A DNA stretch of 64,000 nt from an uncultured Porphyromonadaceae bacterium. GTDB taxonomy: Bacteria > Bacteroidota > Bacteroidia > Bacteroidales > Muribaculaceae. This document shows positions 32,842-41,191 of the stretch, in pieces. Numbering within the stretch: the first letter of the stretch is position 1; each line of letters begins with the position of its first letter. Position numbers and translations under genes: made by a program. Location: positions 32,760-96,759 of the forward strand of contig URMS01000011.1 in NCBI GenBank assembly GCA_900548975.1, in the 5' to 3' direction. The notes under the pieces were generated by a model. It was not told the origin of the DNA. It saw only the letters and a list, made by a program, of their open reading frames with translations, and did no database searches.

Positions 32842-33930
32842 ATGGAACATCCCGAAAACGACTCCCAATACCTCGGTCTCACCGTCAACGGCGGTGTGGC
32901 CCAGCCGCCGATAGTGAACCCCTATCTGGCCAAGCGTCCGCGCCGCAAGCCCCTGCCATCGGCTTCAGAACTGGTCGAAGGCATCCTCAAAGGCGAGATA
33001 ACAGCCCTGAGCCGTGCAGTGACCCTCGTGGAGAGCCTCGCTCCCGAGCATTATGCCGTGGCCCAGGAGGTGATAGAGAAGTGCCTCCCCTACTCCGGCA
33101 ATTCGCGCCGCATAGGCATCACCGGTGTGCCGGGCGCAGGCAAGAGCACGAGTATCGACGTATTTGGCCTCCACGTGCTCCGCGACGGCGGCAAACTGGC
33201 CGTTCTGGCCATCGACCCCTCGAGCGAGCGCACCAAAGGCTCCATACTGGGCGATAAAACGCGCATGGAGAAGCTTTCTGTCCATCCCGGAGCATTTATA
33301 CGCCCCAGCCCGTCGGCGGGTTCTCTGGGCGGCGTAGCGCGCAAAACACGCGAAACCATCGTACTCTGCGAAGCCGCCGGCTACAACAATATATTCGTAG
33401 AAACCGTCGGCGTGGGCCAGAGTGAGACGGCCGTACACTCGATGGTCGATTTCTTCCTGCTCATACAGATCGCCGGTGCCGGCGACGAGCTGCAGGGCAT
33501 CAAACGCGGCATCATGGAGATGGCCGACGGCATAGTCATAAACAAGGCCGACGGCGACAACATAGGCCCCGCACAGCTCGCCCAGGCACAGTACCGCTCG
33601 GCACTGCATCTCTTCCCGCCTACGGCAAGCGGATGGAAACCCGAAGTACTCACCTACTCCGGCTACTACGAACTCGGCATACCCGAGGTGTGGGACATGA
33701 TCGACCGCTATTTCGCTTTCGTAAAGAAAAACGGATACTTCGAGCTCAAACGCCAGGAGCAGGCCCGATGGTGGATGTACGAAACCATCGACGAACAGCT
33801 CCGCAAGCACTTCTACGACAATCCCACCATAGCAACCCTCCTCAAAGGCGCCGAGGCCGACGTACTCGCCAACCGCAAATCGAGTTTCGCCGCAGCCGCG
33901 GCTGTCCTCGACCAATATTTCAAGAAATGA
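32842..33930 (+). CDS. meaB: Methylmalonyl-CoA mutase-associated GTPase MeaB
   Basis: A 362-residue P-loop GTPase that loads and protects the adenosylcobalamin cofactor of methylmalonyl-CoA mutase, needed for succinate-to-propionate metabolism. Seen: Walker A GVPGAGKST near residue 95, AIDPSSERTKGSILGDKTRM (switch region), VETVGVGQSE (Walker B/switch), NKADGDN (base recognition), and the C-terminal helical dimerisation arm. The mutase genes are not adjacent. It overlaps the DUF1573 gene by four bases (ATGA). Confidence 0.95.
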   Translation: MEHPENDSQYLGLTVNGGVAQPPIVNPYLAKRPRRKPLPSASELVEGILKGEITALSRAVTLVESLAPEHYAVAQEVIEKCLPYSGNSRRIGITGVPGAGKSTSIDVFGLHVLRDGGKLAVLAIDPSSERTKGSILGDKTRMEKLSVHPGAFIRPSPSAGSLGGVARKTRETIVLCEAAGYNNIFVETVGVGQSETAVHSMVDFFLLIQIAGAGDELQGIKRGIMEMADGIVINKADGDNIGPAQLAQAQYRSALHLFPPTASGWKPEVLTYSGYYELGIPEVWDMIDRYFAFVKKNGYFELKRQEQARWWMYETIDEQLRKHFYDNPTIATLLKGAEADVLANRKSSFAAAAAVLDQYFKK

Positions 33931-34337
33931 AACATATACTCGCCATTATTGCCGCCTGCATCCTTCTGGCGCTTCCGGCAGCAGCCAGGACACCGGGAGA
34001 GAAAGTGGGGCTGCAGTTCCCCGAAATAAGCTACGATTTCGGCACCGTCAATGCCGAAGAAGGCTATGTGGTGCACGAATACACCTACGACAACGTGGGC
34101 GACGGCCCTGTAGCCATAATATCGGCCATAGCAAGCTGCGGATGCACACGCCCCGAATACACCCGCAAGCCCGTGGCGCCCGGTAAATCGGGCAAAGTGA
34201 AGGTAACTTTCAATCTCGCCGGCCAGAAAGGCGAAATCAACAAGGACATAAAACTGCGCCTGCGCGCCGCCAACGGCAAGAGCGAGCAGGTGACACTGCG
34301 TCTGTCGGGCGTGGTGGTGCCTCCGGCCAAGAAATGA
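33927..34337 (+). CDS. Exported DUF1573 protein
   Basis: A 136-residue protein with a signal peptide (MKHILAIIAACILLALPAAA) and one DUF1573 Ig-like beta-sandwich. The family's pattern is clear: ISYDFGTVNAEEG, YTYDNVGDGPVAI, ASCGCTRPEY, then PGKSGKVKVTFN. Proteins of this family are abundant and uncharacterised in Bacteroidetes. The conserved CGC is present. Translationally coupled to meaB, though no functional link is known. A hairpin follows. Confidence 0.88.
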   Translation: MKHILAIIAACILLALPAAARTPGEKVGLQFPEISYDFGTVNAEEGYVVHEYTYDNVGDGPVAIISAIASCGCTRPEYTRKPVAPGKSGKVKVTFNLAGQKGEINKDIKLRLRAANGKSEQVTLRLSGVVVPPAKK

Positions 34338-34347
34338 CATAACACCA

Positions 34348-34382
34348 ACGAGGCGACGCCGTCGCGGAGTCGCCTCGTTGGT
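34348..34382 (+). terminator. Hairpin after meaB-DUF1573
   Basis: CCAACGAGGCGAC and GTCGCCTCGTTGG form a perfect 13-pair stem nine bases after the stop. No long U-tract follows, so it may stabilise the 3' end or terminate inefficiently. The rest of the 302-base gap to recA is AT-rich with only the recA promoter box visible. Confidence 0.7.
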
Positions 34383-34597
34383 ATAAACCAATCATTATCA
34401 CATTTCTTGCAATGGAAAAAGCTAAAGTGCTTTCGTGATATTATAACATCGGCCCGGTTCAGTTGGTTCGATATTTTGTCATTGATTTGTAATAAATATT
34501 TATAACCAACTGAATAACAGACTAAAATAAAAACAGACTTTTAAGTAATTAACTTATTTTAGCCGTACCGTGCTATAAAAATACACACCATATGCGC

Positions 34598-34605
34598 TAA
34601 ATTTG
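34598..34605 (+). promoter_or_regulatory. -7 box of recA
   Basis: TAAATTTG, 34 bases before the recA ATG. No clear TTTG at the -33 position and no obvious LexA-type palindrome were seen. Confidence 0.6.
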
Positions 34606-34639
34606 CATTATAAGAAATAAATACAAACACAAATATACA

Positions 34640-35815
34640 ATGGCAAAGAAAGAAAGCTCCAAAAAGAGCGACGCACCCAAAGACCCGCAGGCCGCACGCC
34701 TCGAAGCACTCGAGCAGGCCATGGGACGCATCGAGAAAGCCTACGGCCGCGGCGCCATCATGAAGATGGGCGACGAGGTGATAGAAGATATCGAGGTGAT
34801 CCCCACGGGATCCATCAGCCTTAACTACGCCCTCGGCGTAGGCGGCTATCCCCGCGGCCGTATCATCGAAATCTACGGCCCCGAATCGTCCGGTAAGACC
34901 ACTCTGGCCATCCATGCCATAGCCGAAGCTCAGAAGCGCGGCGGCATAGCAGCCATGATCGATGCCGAGCACGCCTTCGACCGCTTCTATGCGCAACAGC
35001 TCGGCGTAGACATCAACAATCTGCTCATAGCACAGCCCGACAACGGCGAGCAGGCCCTCGAGATAGCCGAACAGCTCATCCGCTCCAGCGCTGTCGATAT
35101 AGTGGTGGTAGACTCGGTGGCCGCTCTTACTCCCAAGAGCGAGATAGAAGGCGAAATGGGCGACCGCAACATGGGTCTGCAGGCCCGTCTCATGTCGCAG
35201 GCTATGCGAAAGCTCACAGGCACTATAGCTCGCACCAACACCACCTGCATATTCATCAACCAGCTGCGCGAGAAAATCGGACAGATGTTCGGCCCCACGG
35301 AGACAACTACCGGCGGCAACGCCCTTAAATTCTACGCCTCTGTGCGCATCGACATCCGTTCGCGCAACCCGATCAAAGACGGCGATGACGTGCTGGGCAA
35401 ACGCGCCTATATCAAGGTAGTGAAGAACAAGGTGGCGCCTCCTTTCAAGCGCGCTGAGTTCGATATAATGTTCGGCGAAGGTATATCGCGCAGCGGCGAA
35501 ATCCTCGACCTCGGTGTGGAATACGGCATCATCAAGAAGAGTGGTTCGTGGTTCAGCTACAACGGCGACAAACTCGCCCAGGGCCGCGACGCCGCCAAGC
35601 AGATGCTCGCCGACAATCCCGAACTGTGCGAAGAGCTCGAAGCGCTCATCATGCAGGCTCTCAAGGACGCCGAGAAAGACCGCGGACGCCGTCCTCTGAA
35701 GAAAGCTCCGTCCGTTTCCGACGAGCCCAAAGAAACCGACAACGATGACGATGTCGACGATGTGGAGCTCGACGACGATCTGCCCGATGATTTCTCTATC
35801 GAAGAGGACCTTTGA
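34640..35815 (+). CDS. recA: Recombinase RecA
   Basis: A 391-residue DNA strand-exchange ATPase for homologous recombination and repair. Walker A GPESSGKTT at residues 80-88, LLIAQPDNGEQALEIAE, Walker B DIVVVDSVAAL, the L2 loop with NQLREKIGQMFG and GNALKFYASVR are all present. The tail is strongly acidic (DDDVDDVELDDDLPDDFS), longer than in E. coli, as is common in Bacteroidetes. Single-gene transcription unit, convergent with the acetyltransferase gene across an inverted-repeat hairpin. Confidence 0.98.
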   Translation: MAKKESSKKSDAPKDPQAARLEALEQAMGRIEKAYGRGAIMKMGDEVIEDIEVIPTGSISLNYALGVGGYPRGRIIEIYGPESSGKTTLAIHAIAEAQKRGGIAAMIDAEHAFDRFYAQQLGVDINNLLIAQPDNGEQALEIAEQLIRSSAVDIVVVDSVAALTPKSEIEGEMGDRNMGLQARLMSQAMRKLTGTIARTNTTCIFINQLREKIGQMFGPTETTTGGNALKFYASVRIDIRSRNPIKDGDDVLGKRAYIKVVKNKVAPPFKRAEFDIMFGEGISRSGEILDLGVEYGIIKKSGSWFSYNGDKLAQGRDAAKQMLADNPELCEELEALIMQALKDAEKDRGRRPLKKAPSVSDEPKETDNDDDVDDVELDDDLPDDFSIEEDL

Positions 35816-35816
35816 G

Positions 35817-35905
35817 GTAGTTAGAAATTAGAAGTTAGGAGTTAGTAGTGTGGCTTTCGCGCCTTCAACTACTAACTCCTAACTTGTATCTTGTAACTTC
35901 TAACT
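35817..35905. repeat. Inverted repeat (TTAGAAGTTAGGAGTTAG class) between convergent genes
   Basis: GTTAGAAATTAGAAGTTAGG and AGTTAGTAGT on the left mirror ACTACTAACTCCTAAC and TAACTTCTAAC on the right, around a short GC-containing loop. Placement exactly between recA and the convergent acetyltransferase gene suggests a bidirectional terminator. Confidence 0.75.
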
Positions 35906-35907
35906 AT

Positions 35908-37035
35908 TCACAGTTTTTTCCGGTATGCACGGCGGCGGCGGTGCTGACGGCGCTCGAAGTATTCCCATTGCTTCTGTACACTTTCGTTACCTTCGAGCTC
36001 GAGATTGCTTTCCGCAAATTTATATCCGTTTTTGATATACTGCGGTATGAGATCTGCAAAAATAAGAGCGTTCACACCACGGCTCTGATATTCGGGCTTC
36101 ACGGCCACGAGCAGAAGATCGACTACATCCGACTTTCCGCGGATAGCCTGCAGCAGGGGCCACCACCCGAAGGGGAAAAGCTTGCCTTTGGACTTCTGCA
36201 GCGCCCGCGACAGCGAAGGCATGGATATGCCCAGAGCTACGAGCTTACCGTCGGAATCGACCACAAGGCATACATCCTCGAGACGCAGCACATCGATATA
36301 CGATTTGATATAGAATTCGATCTGACGCGGTGTCAGAGGCACGAAACCGTAGAGATTGGCATAGGCCTCGTTGACGAGCTCGAATATAGCCTGGCCGTAT
36401 TCCTTCTTTATCTTTGAGCGCGAGGTATATTTTTTTACCGACAGACCGTATTTTTTAGCCACGATATCGGCTATGCGGGCATATTTCTCGGGTATGGCGT
36501 CGGGCACTGTCATGCGGTATTCCACCCAGTCCACATCCTTTTTATAGCCCATGCGGTCCATATGCTCGGGGTAGTAGGGATAATTGTATATGGTGGCCAT
36601 GGTGCCGAGCTCGTCGAAACCGTCTATGAGCATTCCTTCATGGTCCATGTCTGAAAAGCCCATAGGGCCTACTATTTCGGTCATGCCGCGGCTGCGGCCC
36701 CAGTCCTCGACAGCGGCAAAAAGCTCGTCGACCACTTCCTTGTCGTCGATAAAGTTGACGAAACCGAAGCGCATCAGTTTCTCGCCCGTCTTCTCGTTGT
36801 ATGCCTTGTTGATTATGGCGGTTATGGCGCCTACGGGTTCGCCGTTGCGAAAAGCCATGAACGACTGCGCGTCGCAGAAATCGAAGGCCGGATTCACATC
36901 CGGCGACAGAGTGCCTACTTCGTCCATTATCAGCGGAGGAACATAGCAGTCGTTTCCTTTATACAGATCTATGCCGAACTGCACATACTGGTGCAGCTGA
37001 TCGGACGACGCAGCGATAGGATGTACGTAAACCAT
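35908..37035 (-). CDS. GNAT-like acyltransferase family protein
   Basis: A 375-residue cytosolic protein common in Bacteroidetes. The N-terminal half contains a GNAT-like region (SFMAFRNGEPVGAITAIINKA, FVNFIDDKEVVDELF, IVGPMGFSDMDHEG). The second half has a GNAT-like acetyl-CoA segment (VAVKPEYQSRGVNALIF), so it may be a double-GNAT fold. Substrate unknown. It is last in the Lrp-pseudokinase-GNAT leftward operon, 46 bases after the pseudokinase gene. Confidence 0.7.
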   Translation of the reverse strand: MVYVHPIAASSDQLHQYVQFGIDLYKGNDCYVPPLIMDEVGTLSPDVNPAFDFCDAQSFMAFRNGEPVGAITAIINKAYNEKTGEKLMRFGFVNFIDDKEVVDELFAAVEDWGRSRGMTEIVGPMGFSDMDHEGMLIDGFDELGTMATIYNYPYYPEHMDRMGYKKDVDWVEYRMTVPDAIPEKYARIADIVAKKYGLSVKKYTSRSKIKKEYGQAIFELVNEAYANLYGFVPLTPRQIEFYIKSYIDVLRLEDVCLVVDSDGKLVALGISMPSLSRALQKSKGKLFPFGWWPLLQAIRGKSDVVDLLLVAVKPEYQSRGVNALIFADLIPQYIKNGYKFAESNLELEGNESVQKQWEYFERRQHRRRRAYRKKL

Positions 37036-37081
37036 TTTTTAATGAATAATTAATAATCTCCCAACTATTAATTCTAAATTA

Positions 37082-37837
37082 TCAGTCCAATACCGGGGCC
37101 GGGCTGTACGGCGATTTGAGCCATATCACCAGCAGAATCATAAGGACCACAAATACCGTCACCAGCACCACCAGACCGCGCGAATTGCGGCCCTCGAGTG
37201 CCAGATGCAGCTGCTGGAGGTCGGTATACCGGCGCGCAGGATTGGGATGTGTGCATTTACGCGCCACACGGCGCAGAGTGGCATCGTTCTCACCAAGAGC
37301 GTCGAGCACCTCGGTGAGCACTTTGCCGTAGTTATAGATATCGTCGGCTATCGACTGCTTCGACAGCGACGGACGCTGCTCGAAGCCCACATCGATAAGC
37401 TTCAGATTCTCTATATTTTCTGTGAAGATAATGTTTTCGGGCCGCAGGGGAGGGTGCACTATATGGTTGAGCTCTATATACTCAAGTGCATTCACCAGCT
37501 GATGGCGCAGCTGCTCCAGATGGTGGTGCGTCACTTTGCCGTCGGTCAGAAGCTTTCTCAGGGTATTGCCGTAGACATCGTCGCACACTATCGAGCGGCC
37601 GATTCCGGGTATATCCTCGAAATCGTTTATCATCACGATATTGGGGTGCGCCAGGTTGTAGCGCACATCGAATTCTTTTTCTATCATGGCCCGGTACTGC
37701 GGATCGTCGCGGTACTGCGGCTTGAGGGTTTTTATCATCACCCATTTGCCAAATTTCTTGGCCGTGTAGATGTCGTAAAACTCCTCGTCCCAGGCGGGAA
37801 GATGTTCAATTTCTGTCCAGCGGCTTTCTTGCTCCAT
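37082..37837 (-). CDS. Membrane-anchored protein kinase-like protein, probable pseudokinase
   Basis: A 251-residue Hanks-type kinase fold with a C-terminal membrane helix (221-240, GLVVLVTVFVVLMILLVIWL). Kinase landmarks: Lys36 in VMIK, Glu55 in the C-helix region, then HPPLRPEN (128-135) where HRDLKPEN is expected, and DVG (149-151) in place of DFG. The catalytic Asp of the HRD motif is replaced by Pro, so phosphotransfer is unlikely. The glycine-rich loop is also unrecognisable. It may be a scaffold or sensor. Eight bases after the Lrp-family gene. How widespread the Asp loss is in relatives cannot be told here. Confidence 0.75.
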   Translation of the reverse strand: MEQESRWTEIEHLPAWDEEFYDIYTAKKFGKWVMIKTLKPQYRDDPQYRAMIEKEFDVRYNLAHPNIVMINDFEDIPGIGRSIVCDDVYGNTLRKLLTDGKVTHHHLEQLRHQLVNALEYIELNHIVHPPLRPENIIFTENIENLKLIDVGFEQRPSLSKQSIADDIYNYGKVLTEVLDALGENDATLRRVARKCTHPNPARRYTDLQQLHLALEGRNSRGLVVLVTVFVVLMILLVIWLKSPYSPAPVLD

Positions 37838-37845
37838 TATTGTTT

Positions 37846-38322
37846 TTATTCGTCGTCTTCCTGCTCACGGATAGGTATTTCGCGGGCAATCGACTGATCG
37901 AGTGATATGAGTGTTTCTGTGCCGGTAACTCCCGGTATCATCTGTATCTTCTTGTTCAGAAGCTCCATCAGGTGCTCGTTATCGCGGGCATAGAGCTTTA
38001 TGAGCATGGTGTAGGGGCCTGTGGTGAAGTGGCATTCCACGATTTCGGGAATTTTCTCCAGTTCGGGCACCACCTCGCGGTACATGGCGCCGCGTTCGAG
38101 GTTTACACCTATATATGTACATGTGGCATAGCCAAGTATCTTCTGGTTGACGTGATAGCCTGAGCCCGTTATCACTTTGAGGTCTATAAGGCGCTGCAGA
38201 CGCTGATGTATTGCAGCACGCGACACACCACATTCCAATGCCACGTCTTTCGAGGGGATACGGGCATTGTGCATTACGATTTTTAAGATTTTCCGGTCAA
38301 GATTATCTATTTTCTCAAGCAT
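37846..38322 (-). CDS. Lrp/AsnC-family transcriptional regulator
   Basis: A 158-residue regulator. The N-terminal winged helix-turn-helix (LDRKILKIVMHNARIPSKDV, CGVSRAAIHQRLQRL) and C-terminal RAM ligand-binding domain (YIGVNLERGAMYREV, YTMLIKLYARDNEHLMELL) are both complete. Members sense amino acids or similar small molecules and form octamers. First gene of an operon with the pseudokinase and GNAT genes; autoregulation is likely but no operator was identified. Confidence 0.93.
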   Translation of the reverse strand: MLEKIDNLDRKILKIVMHNARIPSKDVALECGVSRAAIHQRLQRLIDLKVITGSGYHVNQKILGYATCTYIGVNLERGAMYREVVPELEKIPEIVECHFTTGPYTMLIKLYARDNEHLMELLNKKIQMIPGVTGTETLISLDQSIAREIPIREQEDDE

Positions 38323-38353
38323 AGGTAATATAGTGTACAGATGAATATTTGTG

Positions 38354-38385
38354 CAAATATAGCATTTTTTCGCATTTTGTCCAAA
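38354..38385 (-). promoter_or_regulatory. Promoter of the Lrp-pseudokinase-GNAT operon
   Basis: Minus-strand TTTG (plus CAAA 38382-38385), 20 bases, TATATTTG (plus CAAATATA 38354-38361). Full -33/-7 match, 32 bases before the ATG. Confidence 0.85.
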
Positions 38386-38434
38386 TATTCTTAGCTTACT
38401 TTGTCATTATTTCACCAAAAAGGCCTAAAATCAA

Positions 38435-39052
38435 TCATTCTGCCAGATACAGACAAGCTTCGGGACCCTTGTTGAATATGAGATCGAGAATACTCAGTCC
38501 GGGCACGAATCCTTTCTCGGCCTGGCGCAGCTGCCAGTATGGCGGCAGGGGTCCGAGCACGGTGGCAAAATCGGCGCGACGGTAATCGACCGTCTCGGCG
38601 CCGTCGGCCGCGTCGACAAACGATATATCCAGAATATCGCGCACAAGCGCGTCGGCCCGGGCGCACAGTTCGGTCACCGGCATGCCCACCACATCGCGCG
38701 ACAGCAGCGGCAGAAAGCGGTCGATATAGAATTCGAAGAATGGCGTGCGGCTGTAGGCCGTAGCGAGGGCATTGGGCATCGAGGCCCACCATTTGCCATG
38801 CTCCGATACCACGGCATCGCGCCAGCATACGGGGCCGGCGGGTTTCGACACCGGCACGGTGAGAGTCTGTATGCCCGGAGCGTCGACGATATCGAAACGG
38901 TGCACGCTCTTCATGCGCTTGTCCATGCGCATGCCGTCGTCGATGCGCACGTTCTCGTAGCGGCTCATCAGACGGTAGTATTCCACACGGCCGAAGAGCT
39001 GCGGGGGCAGCAGAGCGCATGCGCCGGGACGGAGCAGGGGATAGTGCCTCAT
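38435..39052 (-). CDS. WbqC-family protein
   Basis: A 205-residue protein of the WbqC family, found in surface-polysaccharide clusters and, in Bacteroidetes, often after lepB. Family features: LLPPQLFGRVEYYRLMSRY at the N-terminus, RFDIVDAPGIQTLTVPVS, and the closing GLSILDLIFNKGPEACLYL. Precise reaction unknown. ATG 39050-39052 overlaps the lepB stop by four bases, so the two are co-translated. Confidence 0.85.
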   Translation of the reverse strand: MRHYPLLRPGACALLPPQLFGRVEYYRLMSRYENVRIDDGMRMDKRMKSVHRFDIVDAPGIQTLTVPVSKPAGPVCWRDAVVSEHGKWWASMPNALATAYSRTPFFEFYIDRFLPLLSRDVVGMPVTELCARADALVRDILDISFVDAADGAETVDYRRADFATVLGPLPPYWQLRQAEKGFVPGLSILDLIFNKGPEACLYLAE

Positions 39053-40524
39053 TTGTCGGGATTGGCGTCGCGGAGTATGCGGTCGAAACGTATCTTGCCG
39101 TCGAAGAGCCCGCGCTCCTGGTCGAAGGATGCGAGAACTATCATGGGTGTGCCCACTATATGGTCTTCGGGCACGAAGCCCCAGAAACGCGAATCCTGCG
39201 AATTGTCGCGGTTATCGCCCATCATGAAGTAGTAGTCCATGCCGAAGGTATAGGTGCCGGCTTCCTTGCCGCCTATATATGCTTTGCCTGTGGTGCTGTC
39301 GAAGTAGGCCTCAGGATGATTCTCGTAGTTGCGGATGCAACGCTCGTAGATGGTCCAGTTTTCGGGTGTCAGCTCCACTGTCATGCCCTTGGCCGGAATG
39401 AGCAGACCGTCGGCGCCGCCGTAGTTCGACAGGGTCCAGTCGGCGGCCGTACCGAAGGGGAAGGCATACGAATTGGCATCCTCACCGGCGAAGTACGATG
39501 CGATATCGTTGTACTTCACTTTGTCGACCATCAGGCCCGAAGCCTCCATCGATGCTATCATAGCGGCGGTGAGCGGCGCCATATAGGCGTAACTGGTATG
39601 GGGTGCCTTCTCGAGGAAGGGCTGCAGGTTGACACGCGACGGCGTCATGGGCTCTATCATGCTGATGTCGGACTGAGCTATGCCCAGGTCGCGGATATCG
39701 GTCTGGTCGAGCGGACGCGAGGTGGCGAAGACATAGTTGAACTGCACGTTCTCGGGAAACTCGCGCATCTGACCGTCGATATACAGTGTATCGCTGACAA
39801 TCTTCAGACGCTGTCCGGGCAGACCCACGGCACGCTTCACAAAGTTCTGACGACGGTCGACGGGGCGGTATATCACATCGCCGAAGGTGGCCTTGTCGGC
39901 TTTTATTTTATCGCGGCCGTACTGCTGCACCAGCAGGTCGTAGTAGAGCGGGGTGTCTTCGAATTTGGTAGCCACGGTATCGCCGGCCGGGAAGTTGAAC
40001 ACCACGATATCGCCTTCCTCCACATTGCGGAAGCCTTTGAGACGGCGGTATTCCACCGCCGGGTTGTCGAGGTACGATTTTACACCGAAAATCTTGTTAT
40101 GAACAAGAGGGAAATGCACCGGTGTCATGGGCACACGCGGACCGTAGACCATCTTGTTCACCCAAAGGTAGTCGCCGGTAAGCAGAGTTTTCTCCAGCGA
40201 GCTCGAGGGTATCTGGTAGTTCTGGCCCACGAAGGCAAACACGAAATACACCAGCACAAGAGCGTATACGATAGCATCGACCCAGCTCATCACGGCGCGG
40301 ACCGATTTCGATTTGCTCTTCTTCCACCATGTGAAAGGTATGTATCCGGTAATGTAGATATCGAAAAGAAGAAGCTCGAATATCGCCAGCCACCATGTGT
40401 GCATCCACACCACCCAGGCCAGGAAGATGAGGCTCACGAGTCCGAAACGTATCCAGCGGGTGGTTTTCACTTCCCTGATGCGGCGTTTGAAATCGGCCGC
40501 CGCATTTGTATCTTTTTTATCCAT
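39049..40524 (-). CDS. lepB: Signal peptidase I
   Basis: A 491-residue inner-membrane protease that removes Sec signal peptides. Hydrophobic helices are near residues 25-60 and 85-105. The catalytic Ser is in IPSSSLEKTLLTGDYLWVNK near residue 109, where the usual Ser-Met is Ser-Leu. The general-base Lys is in RQNFVKRAVGLPGQ near residue 229, and GDNRDNSQDSRFWGFVPEDH (box E) is near 440. The long insert between the two catalytic halves is, as I recall, typical of Bacteroidetes LepB. Downstream coupled wbqC-like gene. Confidence 0.93.
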   Translation of the reverse strand: MDKKDTNAAADFKRRIREVKTTRWIRFGLVSLIFLAWVVWMHTWWLAIFELLLFDIYITGYIPFTWWKKSKSKSVRAVMSWVDAIVYALVLVYFVFAFVGQNYQIPSSSLEKTLLTGDYLWVNKMVYGPRVPMTPVHFPLVHNKIFGVKSYLDNPAVEYRRLKGFRNVEEGDIVVFNFPAGDTVATKFEDTPLYYDLLVQQYGRDKIKADKATFGDVIYRPVDRRQNFVKRAVGLPGQRLKIVSDTLYIDGQMREFPENVQFNYVFATSRPLDQTDIRDLGIAQSDISMIEPMTPSRVNLQPFLEKAPHTSYAYMAPLTAAMIASMEASGLMVDKVKYNDIASYFAGEDANSYAFPFGTAADWTLSNYGGADGLLIPAKGMTVELTPENWTIYERCIRNYENHPEAYFDSTTGKAYIGGKEAGTYTFGMDYYFMMGDNRDNSQDSRFWGFVPEDHIVGTPMIVLASFDQERGLFDGKIRFDRILRDANPDK

Positions 40525-40574
40525 CTGATGTCCTATATTATTTTAAATCTGATGTCCTATATATTATAGATGTG

Positions 40575-40606
40575 CAAAAGTAAGAATAAAACTCTGAAGA
40601 GACAAG
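40575..40606 (-). promoter_or_regulatory. Promoter of lepB
   Basis: Plus CAAAAGTA (40575-40582) equals minus TACTTTTG; CAAG at 40603-40606 is a three-of-four -33 match at 20 bases. Between it and the ATG is a direct repeat of TCTGATGTCCTATAT (about 40525 and 40549). Confidence 0.65.
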
Positions 40607-40619
40607 TATGAACATCGGC

Positions 40620-41150
40620 GCGGGGGCGCCCCCCGGTTTTTCTTCGTGTTGCATTGTCCGCATTCCGTCGGCACCGGCGGGGAGCGGAGGCGGGTTTTCA
40701 ACACAGTTTATTTTTATTTATCTCTATATTTCATTAAAAAGATTTTTTCAAAACAAATTTTCAGGAGGAATAGTAATGGGTGTTGAAAAGCTTGATAACT
40801 TTTCTGGCGATCTCTTGCATTTATAGGTTGTTGAGCATGAATATGAGGTTGTCTACGGTTTATTAACATCGTATATATTTGAATACAAGGGTTTAGATAT
40901 AGTTATAAACATGGTGTTGAAAACCGGTTCCGTTGATATTTTTATAACTTTTCGACGTTGAGAAACCCTGTTTTCGCGGTTGATAAGTGCTTGATACAAG
41001 TTTTGTAAAAACAGTGGGTAAAAATTTGGAGTTGAGGCCCGATAAGCTGTATAATCGGTCGGAGCCTAATATGCAAATCAAACTTGTTGTTAGTTACCGA
41101 AAGCTATTGGAAGGTTTTGAACAGAGTTTTCAACATATGTTGATGAATTT
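40620..41150. other. Candidate replication origin (oriC) in AT-rich divergent gap
   Basis: The 667-base gap between leftward lepB and the rightward LRR gene holds no credible gene. It contains four identical 9-mers, TTTTCAACA or its complement TGTTGAAAA (40695-40703, 40781-40789, 40915-40923, 41127-41135), plus GTTGATAAG (40979-40987), TTATAAACA (40903-40911) and TGTTGATGA (41138-41146). All resemble the DnaA box TTATCCACA with one to three differences. AT-rich stretches such as 40710-40760 could be an unwinding element. dnaA is not in the window. The call rests on motif clustering only. Confidence 0.4.
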
Positions 41151-41179
41151 GGCTATGTAGCGGTTTTTGAGTACTTTTG
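41148..41179 (+). promoter_or_regulatory. Promoter of the LRR-trmB unit
   Basis: TTTG (41148-41151), 20 bases, TACTTTTG (41172-41179), 12 bases before ATG 41192. Confidence 0.8.
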
Positions 41180-41191
41180 TGAGAAAAACAG

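Noticed and set aside
40608..40826. Small rightward open frame in the lepB-LRR gap
   Set aside because: It has no family similarity, lacks a promoter, and lies in the candidate origin region.
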